This document shows, piece by piece, positions 25,701 to 36,200 of a stretch of DNA of 64,000 bases (the first letter of the stretch is position 1; each line of letters begins with the position of its first letter). A model generated the notes under the pieces. That model made no database searches. It was not told where the DNA came from and saw only the letters and a program-made list of their open reading frames with translations. The translations under genes and the position numbers were made by a program. The stretch lies in the NCBI RefSeq assembly GCF_009730915.1, contig NC_052481.1, positions 20,744,461 through 20,808,460 on the forward strand, in the 5' to 3' direction. This stretch comes from Dioscorea cayenensis subsp. rotundata (lineage: Eukaryota > Streptophyta > Magnoliopsida > Dioscoreales > Dioscoreaceae).

Positions 25701-26124
25701 TGTTACACCTGTTCTTCAGGCAAAAGTGGATAATGTATTCCAAGGCCTGCAAAATATCACTCTCTGAATTCCCAGGAGTGAGTGCTCTGCTAGTGATGTC
25801 AAGGTGAGCGGCTTCATTTCTTTTAGTCCATTCTCCAATTGTACTCCGAAGAGCTATACTTGGGTTTAGATCAGTACTATTCAATTCTTTTAATGTTATT
25901 GGGCAAAAGGGCCTTCGACCACTGTCCTGGCATTCCTTGAACCAATTCTCAATTGCCTCTCGCTCGAATGTCTGTCCATTCTCTATGGTAACCGGATCAT
26001 ACATTATTTTCTTTGTAAGGGGGCACCGGAAAGCCTCATAAATAGGCTCAACGTGCATCTTATCAAGATAGCTGTCATCAGATGAGCCGCCTAGTTGGTA
26101 ACTTCTTTCACGTCCTTCTGCCAT
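22756..26124 (-). CDS. U-box/ARM-repeat E3 ubiquitin ligase, PUB43/PUB44 (SAUL1) type
   Basis: Plant U-box ligase with armadillo repeats. The family acts at the plasma membrane or in the cytosol in immunity, senescence and ABA-related ubiquitination. Three coding exons: 25573-26124, 25170-25479, 22756-24342. About 815 residues after allowing for one extra base, matching the family. The U-box (about 28-105) shows EAFRCPLTKKIMYDPVTIEN, ENWFKECQDSGRRPFCPITL and LNPSIALRSTIGEW. Then come about ten ARM-type helical repeats and a conserved C-terminus containing RQIAERAL-like TKQIAERALKHVDKLPNFS. Odd: near AAA 23564-23566 the frame shifts by +1 (RRLLNEG then FDIVISRVIKI); with one base fewer the protein is continuous. 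A 5' UTR intron has its acceptor about 26140 (TTTCAG), just before the ATG. Confidence 0.93.
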
Positions 26125-26139
26125 CCTCTCACAGCAATG

Positions 26140-27720
26140 GCTGAAATTACATTTACATGATGCATTAAAAACCAAACATCAGATAAGCTACTTTATCAAC
26201 CTAGGTGGAAATATGGTATGTTGATTCTCTAGTTAAATGAAAGATAAAGCTCACTAATTACAAGGAATACAAGGATTTCCTATTCCTGATTCTAGATAGC
26301 AAACTGTGCCTTCAGACCGCATTAAATCAAATGCATCAAACAAAAATATCACAAGTTCACATCTAACCACAAACACTGTCGAATGAAGTAGCTTGAATTA
26401 GTTCTTGACAACTGTGGTTAGTCCAAACTCGCACATGCTTGTTTTGCTAAAACATTGAATTATATTAATTCATCATTTATGAGTAGTGGTAAACTATGTT
26501 AATAAACTAATATCATCATTACTCTTAATAACCAGAAAAAAAGCAACCGCCACAAAAAGGCTATCAGTTATCAAAGGATGGTCATTCCAAAACCTTCAGT
26601 CCCATCATGATTCATTCAAAGTTCAAACAGAGAACTATATAGTCCCCTGAAAGATATGTTGTGCCAAAATCAAAAACCAATAACACCAACCAAATTTCTA
26701 TTCATCTGAAGTCATAATCAGTATATGGAAACAAGGAGATAAAACAACATCCATATCCAATCAAACCGGAAATGAACTTTTTCCATTAGTTACCAATAAG
26801 CAATAAACCATTTCAATTTTCATCAAATGAATATCTAACCATGACAATAAAACCAGCAAGGTGAGCAATTCCTGCTCCAATTTTGACCAAATCACAAATC
26901 CAAGAAAAACTCACCAAGAAGATAAAAGTTCTTCACATCCCTCCAATTTTAAGCCAAATCACAAGTCCTCAAACATTTCAGAACAAACAAATTCACAAGC
27001 AAAATGCACGACCAAGCAAGTTCAAAACAGAGAATTGAAGAAGAAATGGATCATATCTCACCTTCGAGCCAAATCACAAGACAAAACGAACTATACCCTA
27101 AACACTCCACTCAGCCATCAACTCGGCTCAACCAAGAGTAAACGTCTCTAAAACCCCCGCACAAGCAATTTCACAACCAAAAATGCAAAACTAAACAAGC
27201 TCAAAACCAAGAACTGAATAAAAAAACGGCTAACATCTCACCAATCTCGAAACCAAATCCCAAAACCAGTCAAACTAAACCCTAATATAAACTCACCACC
27301 CAAAAATTCTCTCATAGATTCAAGCAACAAACAAGGATCTTTCTCAACGCATTTCACAATCAATTCACAAACAAATAAGAAACTAAAACAAAGCTCAAAA
27401 TCAAGCATCAAAGAAGACACAAACCATACCTCAAATATTTCAAAAATCCAACTTCTCAGCTTCTCCCTCAACAACACTCCTCTTCAAAAATCACAGTCTC
27501 ACTCCACGCATGATCACCAATCACTGCCTCATCCCCGCAATACCGCAGAGAAGAGAGAGAGATCGGCAAGAAGAGGCGAAATCCGAGAGAGAGAAGGAAA
27601 TGGGAACGAAAAGCGAAGGTTGACGAGGATTCCCAACAAAAAGATGGCGGAAGTCAGCGCGTGTTTTGTCGGAGTGTGAACGCAAAGAAAGAGAGAGAGA
27701 GGGAAGACGAAGATTTATTT
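26140..27720 (-). promoter_or_regulatory. 5' leader intron and promoter region of the U-box gene
   Basis: The acceptor near 26140 implies that the first non-coding exon(s) lie upstream, most likely between 27420 and 27600, where the sequence becomes C- and CT-rich on the minus strand. GA-rich stretches at 27545-27600 and 27685-27705 may be core promoter elements. No other gene is seen in this interval. Confidence 0.4.
26880..27440. repeat. imperfect tandem repeat in the 5' leader region of the U-box gene
   Basis: The core CCAAATCACAA occurs at 26887, 26954 and 27069, and as CCAAATCCCAA at 27253. A second core, TTCACAAnCAAA, occurs near 26991, 27169 and 27363, about 180-190 bp apart. Several copies, read on the minus strand, end in a possible splice donor (GGTGAGAT near 27060 and 27240, GGTATGG near 27430). 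The leader therefore seems built from diverged duplicates, each with its own 5' splice site. Confidence 0.55.
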
Positions 27721-27825
27721 TCGATGAAATGAAGAATTCATTGGTGCATTGATGGTAGGGCCCACTGAACTGCTGACTAGGATCCTTCCCGCGCGCGCTA
27801 ACTCGACCACAATAATAAAATTATA

Positions 27826-27856
<31 letters not shown>

Positions 27857-30019
27857 TTCATATAATGGTTGAAATTTTCTCGTATTATAGTAGGATAACA
27901 TGAATCTTTCAAAATTAGACAATTTTTGAAATTTTTACCCACTTGTAAAGTTGTAAATGCTCAGGGACAGTGTTATCAACATCGGACCAGACTAGTAATT
28001 TGGCCAGTGAATTGATGAATGAACTGGTGTTGAAATTAATCTCAAGTAGTGAGTTTTAACTTTTAAGTAAAGATAAATGAGAATATTATATTAATTTATA
28101 TTATTTAAAATTTTTAAATTGGCTCAACATTGATCCAATTGATCTGTGGTTGAATTAATAATCTGATGACCTAACACCTTGAACGGATTTGATATTTAAT
28201 CTAACTAGGTTAATATTTAGTCTGGTTTTGACAAATATGCTCACGGAGATAAATAAATATATATATATATATTTTTTAATATTATTAATTTAATTTTTTA
28301 TCTAAATATCTTTAAAATTTAAAGAAATTGCGTTTAATATTACAAATAAATTTGGTTATCATAAAATCAAGTTTGTAAAATGAACTCCGTAGCCAAAGAT
28401 AGTACTGGATTGAGAAAGTATTAATTGGGTTCTGACTTATTTTTTTTTAATCTGTTAGAATGTGCTATTATATATAAACACAGTAATATTGTTCACATAA
28501 ACAGTACAAATAAATGAGAATTGGTTCTGCACTCTTAAGGATGTGCAGATGACCGTTGGTTGCGACGGACGATGCTAGAGGACTTCCTCTCCTTTTTATA
28601 TCTCTTCATTCAATGATTTCTTTTTGATTTTTTGTATAAGGATAATCTTGACATTTCACACATTTAGCTAAGATTTACCTATGATTAACCACAGATTGGT
28701 AGCTCTATTTGACCGTATAACAGCGAAATTTCAATATGGTATTATGAAAAAGTAAAAAAATAATAAAAGAGTAAATTACAATTCTGAAAAATCTTGAGGG
28801 ATGTAAAAAAAAAAAAAAACAAAAAAACCCTTCTTAAAATTTTGTGGATGTGATTTGTTAATGAATGGTGAAATTCTTTGACCAAGTTGATAGAGAAGCA
28901 TAAATTGAATAGAGATGAAAATGACATCTCTTGACTAGTAGATTTTAGGGGAGTTTCAAGAAATATTCTTTGCGTCCTTAATTAAATTTTGATATGAGAT
29001 ATTTTATTTAGATCATTTATCAAAAGATTTTTTTTTAAAATAAGTACTTCTTTCTCTTAGTCAAAAACTTTTCAGATTAAAGAAATTTCATGGAAAAAGC
29101 ATTATGCTATTATCTAACAAATTATGGATGATTTTTGGTGATAGAAATTGATGTAAACTTGCTAACAAATATATCATATTTAAATAGACTAGTGCACTAT
29201 GTACCGCCCAACACATAGCCATAAGTCAAAGTATTGAAAATACAAGCTTAGAAATATGAGAAATTAAAAATAAAACATGATGAATAAATGAATATAAAGT
29301 CCACCTTGTGTAAATCTATTTAATGTTTTTCTTTTAATTAAAACCAGTCATGATAGAAACCCAATTAGAAGCTAATATAATAAATTATATATTAAGTCAT
29401 GTGATAAGCACAGGTGACATGAATGAAGACAATATATTAGTTATTCAATAATCAACTTGAGCTAGAGAATAAATATTATCTAAAAATTGTAACTATCCAA
29501 AAACACTTGTATTATTCTAAGCAAATTAAATAAATTCTATAGTTAAAATATTCAGCCAGAAGAAAAGAGAATCAAATAAACTTTGTATGATAAAACAAAC
29601 AGCACAGTGAGGATATAAATGTGTGGTTCAATGTTACTAAAGGCATAATAGATGAGCAGGAATACACACAACATGCTGTAAAATGGGGCTAAAAACATAG
29701 ATTTTTCGTCTAATAAACACAACATGGATCCTGTATGAATGTTGCAGAAGAGATTACAAACTTGAAAAAGTAGCACCTCATAAACAATCTTTCTAAATTA
29801 TACTCGACATACCGGGTGAAGCATTAGACGAAATGCTTTGCTTCTTGTTCTTCTTCCTATTGACTGCCACATCCATGGATGAAAAAGAGCAGTGTTTGAT
29901 ATTAGTTAGCAACCAGTTCTGAGTTATGGCGTTCGGAAACCTAATGATACTCTAGATTTTGATATAGAAGATGGGGATGAAAAGCTTATCTCAAACCAAT
30001 TTCCTGTGGATTTTTGTAT
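27720..30019. other. intergenic, AT-rich, probable decayed repeat
   Basis: Holds an (ATT)n run at about 27828-27855 and AT-rich sequence with no gene. From about 27975 to 28230 the two ends (ATCGGACCAGACTAG and AGTCTGGTTTTGACAAA) recall the CCGGTT-type repeat seen near 47330-47475, as a decayed copy. A short exon-like open stretch on the minus strand at about 29826-29945 (containing MDVAVNRKKNKKQS and a donor GGTATGT) has no identifiable partner exons. Confidence 0.4.
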
Positions 30020-33000
30020 TCAAAGATCTTTGATTCCAAGCTGCTGTAAGGAGTTTGGGCCAACAAGGAAAATTCGCTTTGGAGATTTATATCGAAATAC
30101 CACAACTCCTTTATATGATGTTCTTGGAATTCCATCCTGGAAAACAGTAAGATTGCATTTGCATTTATTATCACCAGAATGAAGAGCTAACAAGCATCAG
30201 AATATTATTTTAAAGGATGATATTCCTGGATACAGCAAGTGAAACAGAACGAAGCAACACTAATTACCTTCCATTCTTCAAATATTCCAAATTGACGTGC
30301 AACGATTTCAAATTCTTGCTGGTCTCGGTACTTGATTTTTATGTCGCCATTTATGTTGGAGGCCTTCAGAACAAAGTCAGGACCAGTAACAAGTTTGGCA
30401 TCGGATACAAGCTTTGCAAAGTGGTTCAAAAATTTGTCCTGCCAATAATGAAAAATATTTAGCGGAAGCAATGATCAAGACACTGTGTAAGCATAGAGGG
30501 GCAGTAGCATTAATGTTACCTCCATCAGGTAGCTCAGATCCATTGACTTCCAATCAATCTTTGATGGTCATAGTGAAAAAGAAACAAATTGAGCATCAGG
30601 ACTACTGAAAAAATTATAACTACTAGACAAGTCTTAAAGCATCTTATACATACACGGGCATCATTTAGTTTAATGGATTCCAGATACTGTTTGAAGAATT
30701 GCCCCATACTTGAACCCTGAAGTGAAATTACATCAAAATTGTCAAACATTAACCGTTCTGGTTGGTTGTGTGCTAAACAAAGAGGATAAATTTGCAGAAA
30801 AATATATTCTAGTAATAAAGTTAGCAAAGCTAGGTTTGGAATTTATCAGAGACTACTCCATCACAATTAAAATGATCTTCTCATTCATCAAAAGAAAGCA
30901 GCAACAACCAAAAAAAGACAAAAAAGACAAACAAAAATAAAGGTCGTTCGGAGCCTCAACAGATTTAACCGAAGTCTTAAGCAGTATGAAAACAATGCTG
31001 GTAAGCAAAAGTGATGTGCTAATTAACTTGCTCTTTGTTAAAAATATACTATTTCCGATACTATGCAAGAATGAGAAATGACAACTTACATGCTCACCAA
31101 AATTGTATGTTCTGCAAATCTCTGGACGAATAAATTGCCGATCTTGGTGTACCTCCTTTAATCTCAGCCAATCATCCCAATAAGTATTATTATGTCAAGG
31201 AAAGAAACTTCAAATATTTTAAAGTTTTCACATGCTGGTAGAATACAATAAAATGGGAAAGGATATGCTTTAGGCCACTTTGGTGATAATTCATTCCATA
31301 TGGATTTTGTCAGCATCCATCCAAGGCCGGGAAAGAAATCTGAACGGTAAAGAGTTTCTGCACAACATATAGAACAACAGCTCAAACAAAAATTCGATAT
31401 TTCCGTCCACTAAAAGCTTTCAAATTTTCTTAAATGAAATTTTAAAAGGAAAAAAAAAAGGATATCAAATGCATATTTATAGACATTACTTGAATCATGC
31501 ACAAACTGCACTTGCCCATTGTCATTCCAAGAAGAAACAGCCATAATCGTCCTACATCACAGACCATAGGAGAGCAATAAAAAAGAAGGCTACAAATGAT
31601 TACACGATGTAATAACCATTTTAAAATACAATGGGAAAACTGAAGCAGAGCATACTCATCCTTGTCTAATATAGAGGCTGTGGCTTCAAAATAATCAAAG
31701 AAATCAGGAGCAATCTCCATGTCATCTGTCTAGCAGTCATGACATTAGTTTGCTAGACTCGTTCAGAAATAAAATCAATGCTTCTTGAAAAATACATACC
31801 TTCTAGTATGATTACTCGATTGAAGTTATGTTTGTTAAATAATGCATCCAAGGCCCACTTATAGTGCCCTGGAAACACATATAGTTTTAGTAGGAAGAAA
31901 ATGAGATTGACATGAGATAGAAAAAAAAAAAACTAACTTGCAATCTTGTAGTATGCAAGTATTTCTCCAGGTCTTTCTGGGTGCACTGGTTCAAAATCAA
32001 GATGCTGCAAGAAGCCATAAAAGAACAAATAAATAAATAAAACAATGGTAGACAACTCCTGCCAAGCGAGGCATTATATCTTCCAGTAACTACACTATGC
32101 TGATAGATGATATGATTAATATAAAATAATAATCAGCTAGGATTAGGATGTATCCATCTCATCTACTGTCATATTAACATCTATTACTTTTCCAAAAAAA
32201 ATGCCATCAATAGATTGTATTTATTGTTCAAAATTCTAAGCATTTCAAAATTTCAATCAGAATTTACAATATTTAAGCCAGATCATGATTTAGACGGCCT
32301 TTTGTGACCAAAATACATGCAACACCAAGTTTTAGGTACCAACTTTGAAAATATCAGCTATTTGGTCACCTCAAAACAAGATCAGTATAATATGTTAAAA
32401 TAGGAAGCACGTCATCAGATTGTTATGCACCTTCTTTGCCCTTCTCATTCCAAAAGTAAGTAGATAGCCTGATAGAAATACTAAGACAAGAACATTGGGG
32501 TGGCTGTTTAAGATGATAAGATTGCAAAGGTTGGTCCATAATTCACAAATCTTCTCTTGTAATAGTTAATTCAACAAAATTTTCATAGGAAAAGTTTATT
32601 TCTTTTTATCATCGCCTACTGCCATCCAATAGATGAATTCCTTTGAGAAATATTTGAGAACTTTAAATATCTTATTGCTTATTTAGATTTGGTGTTTATG
32701 CAATCCCAGTCTAGCTGATCGGAAGTAATGCAATAAGGCTCACACGGCTATTTATCACAGGTTTGCGGGGGTGGGGGTGGTGGGTTTTGGGGTTGACTAC
32801 AATGGTAGGGAATCAAAATAATAAATTTTGCTAATCATTGTTATAGACACTGACTAGCAAAAGACCATATACTGAACCTGCATGTATGTTATTTGATTGT
32901 AACTCAAAGCTTTATCTTTAACAGCTTGATTTGTACCATCCTGCAAACGAGAGAGAACAGTCAAATGACTTGCAATCTACATTGTTATTACAAAGACAGC

Positions 33001-35045
33001 CTGCCCATTGCATGGTCATAAGTAACACAAGATATAATAACTTTCCAATAGAAGTACCTGAGATATGAACAGTGGGAATTTGGAAGCAACTGGGCTATGA
33101 TATCTGAAAAGAAATAAATAATTATACTGCCAATCCTTGACAATATGTGAAAAGAGCAAAATACCTAAACAATGACATTCATTGAAGGAAACAAAATTAC
33201 AAATCATACTTCAAGATAGATTCAACTGTTCTTTCCAAATAGTCTCTGCGATTGCAAGCCATTATAACAACAGCTGCCACAGGCACCTGGATATGTCATG
33301 AGGGATAAGTGTGCTTGATGGCAAAAGGAGACAGAATTTTCCCGACAAAATAAATAAATAAATAAAAGGTAAATTAAGCATGGTATCAGTGGAAAAGTGT
33401 TACCTTGTTATTCTTGATCAACGAATTCAGACCTTTTCCTACAAGTGTGCATGAATTAGATGGTAAGAATATTAACATACAACTATCAATATCAAGTCTG
33501 CTTTTAAAAATATAAGCTGTGTTTCTCTTGTTAGGAATAGGTGACATGTACTTCAGACAGTAACACAATCAGTAAATCATGCAATGACAAGAAATATAAG
33601 AATTATAGAATTTTCAAAATCAAGTTTTCCTTTCTCAGTTTCACCTCTTTTAACTACCTTCAATTTTTTTACAACAAATCATACTATTTTTAAAAAAAGT
33701 CTGAACTGAAGTTCAGAATTTACTCAAAAAGTCACACAAGGAAAATATAACCTTTATATCCAAATAAGAACAAAAAAATACTTAGACCAATCCACAGAAC
33801 GCAAAGAAATTGATTTCATAGGTCATACTTTCAAGCTCTCGAACTAAAGCCTTCAACTGAGCGCACTCCTCATCTTTATGTCTCTTTTCTTCTGCAATAT
33901 CAATAAATTACCATTGACTGAAGTTAGCAAACAAAATTGAATTTACACTGCTTCCCCAGATAGAGAAGTACAATAAAACCAACTAAATCTTATCAAGACT
34001 AAGCAAATCATTGGCACTAAAAGTAAAGTCAGATGATTAACATCTATTAAACCCGGCCATATGCCAAAAAAGATGATAATGAGTAAAATTAAACCTTCTA
34101 GAGAGACTAATTTCCCTTGTTGAATGCTTATTTGATCAATCAACAAACGCATCTGAGTTGTACACTGGTTTTCAGATTCTACCTGTTTCCCAAAAAAAAA
34201 AAAAGACACCATGCTAGATATGAATTTTCAAATAAATGGTAGAGACAAAACTACGCAATACTCATACTAAATCTCAAAGCTTCCAGTCACAAGGCAATAG
34301 GTAATCACTATAACAGGAAGTAAAACAGAAGAATTCAAGAAAAAAGAGTAATATTTACTTGGATTACTTACAGCAGCTGCCAAACGATCTGCATACTCAG
34401 ACTGTGTTGTAAAAAGACGCACCTGGTGGACAAGACCAAGAGTTAGCATCCAATAACAGACTTAAAAAAGCCATCACCCACATTATAGAAAGAAAAATTG
34501 AGCAATCAAAATTAGACTCTAATCCTGAAGTTGCAAAATTAGACTTCAATCTCCCTTCAAGTCAAAGCATGGCAAATAATAAATTAGAAAATTTTATTAA
34601 AAATGGTTATCAATCACACATATTATTCCACTCCACAAAGTTTTCATATAAAATCTTCCATAAATAAAATCATCAAACTACATTTTGGAAATAGAAGAAG
34701 AAACTTTTCTGATCGATGATTTCATGTTTCTCATGGTAAAACTATCAAACTTGAACTGTCCTGGCATCCAATGGAAATCGAGTAAAAGACATGATACAAA
34801 ATTAACAGCAAAAAATTAAACAAAGAAAAGGAATTTGAAGCTCTGGAAAGCCAGAAAATGGTGCCGATAGAATCCACCATGAAGTCCCCCGAAGAAAGCT
34901 TGATACTTGGCTCCAAAACATCCCTAGAAAGCTACGGATCGATTAAGGAAGTGAAACGAGAGAAGAGAATCGATACCTGGATGAAAATGAAGGCAGCGGC
35001 GGCGACGATGAGGAGGAGGCGGATGTCGCAGCAGCTCCTCGCCAT
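30020..35045 (-). CDS. GNTI: alpha-1,3-mannosyl-glycoprotein 2-beta-N-acetylglucosaminyltransferase I (GnTI, CGL1)
   Basis: Golgi GT13 enzyme that adds the first GlcNAc to Man5GlcNAc2 and opens complex N-glycan synthesis. Eighteen exons: 34977-35045, 34372-34422, 34095-34182, 33829-33891, 33404-33438, 33210-33286, 33058-33103, 32878-32940, 31938-32004, 31800-31868, 31656-31725, 31490-31551, 31267-31357, 31090-31183, 30654-30716, 30520-30558, 30268-30438, 30020-30136. The total is 444 residues, the Arabidopsis length. Type II anchor [16 protein letters not shown], stem coiled region, then [20 protein letters not shown], the EDD metal/UDP-GlcNAc motif (209-211) in [59 protein letters not shown], and [18 protein letters not shown]. 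Frame intact. Exons 13 and 14 are joined by an AT-AC U12-type intron, without which KAYWDD cannot be formed. Confidence 0.97.
31184..31266 (-). other. U12-type AT-AC intron in GnTI
   Basis: Minus-strand 83-base intron between GC and TTATTGG. The 5' end ATATCCTTT is the exact U12 AT-AC consensus. The branch site TTCCTTGAC (31202-31194) matches the U12 consensus TTCCTTRAC, and the intron ends in AC 11 bases after the branch adenosine. Splicing restores AAA GCT TAT TGG GAT (KAYWD), conserved in GnTI. No GT-AG alternative gives this reading. Confidence 0.93.
32767..32792 (+). other. possible G-quadruplex in GnTI intron 9 region
   Basis: Four G runs (5, 5, 3, 4) separated by loops of 1, 4 and 4 bases (GGGGGTGGGGGTGG and TGGGTTTTGGGG). 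They lie on the strand opposite to the GnTI message, in the intron between exons 8 and 9. Confidence 0.5.
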
Positions 35046-36200
35046 GGATTTCCGAGAAATCGAAGCTCTCGATCTCGAGAATGGCACGAAGACTTCACCA
35101 CGGCATCGGTCCCGCGACTTTGCTGAGATTTTTTGGATCCCACGGTCGTCATATCGGGTCGGATCTTGTTGAATGCTTGCCACAAAGATCCGACCCGGAT
35201 GAGGGTTTTTAATTTTATTTATTTTTTATTTTTAAAATTTTTATTTGTAATTTTTGGAACAATTTTTTGATGATTTAATTTGGGTTAAAATTATGTGTTA
35301 CCCTGTTGTTTTATATATGATTTATTTTATAATGTATATTTGTTAAGTGTTAGATATATAATTAAATTTTAATAAATAAATTATAATTTTTTATTAAAAA
35401 TAAAACGAACTATAATTGATTTTAATAAAAAAAAAAATTTATTAAAAGAAACCCTTAATTCATGAACTAATACTCATAAAACCATCTTGTTTAATTCCCA
35501 CCCACCTATAATTTTAGTTGCTCATTTAGAGGTGGACAAGAATTGGATCTGTTCTGTATTAAGGGTTATATAGTGTCATAGGCGTTATTTTTCTACTAAA
35601 AATAAATTGACTAAACCAAAAAAACTATATATATATATATATATATATACCACTTATGTTTAAATTTATTATAAAAATAATCCCAAGGTTTTCTTTTCAT
35701 GCCACTCCAGCCTCTCTTGCTGCATCTCCCCTAGAAACTTTGTTGGTCTTATTCAATAAGAACAGGCAGGTTTTCATTTATAGCCCAAAAAAAAAAACAT
35801 TGAAAGCAACAAAAGCCAAGAGAGATGATTGATTATGAGCAATCAAACAGTGAAATAATTTCAGAAAAATAAATCAGGAAAAAAAATGGATAATGATAAA
35901 TAAACAATCCTCACCAACAATATTCAAAAACCCTGAACCATTAATGTTCATAAGGAATAAAGATGTAAAGAATGTTTCAAAAGGTCATATAATTATGGAT
36001 TTGCAAATGGGAGAATGAAGCAAGCTAATCACCAACAAACACAATCAAAAGAAGAAAAATGCCGCATACAAGGACTAAAGAAACTTGATACAAAAAAATA
36101 CAACCAGCCCCATTTTGTAAACTATATATAGCACACGAAAATAAGAATCATGTTCGGAGAAGTAAAAATTTCTCGAAGCATAGAACAAAATATGAGTGGA
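35046..36200. other. intergenic between GnTI and the EH-domain gene
   Basis: GnTI leader and promoter to about 35200, then AT-rich sequence with a (TA)n run at about 35626-35649 and the probable 3' UTR of the EH-domain gene from about 35950. No gene seen. Confidence 0.45.
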
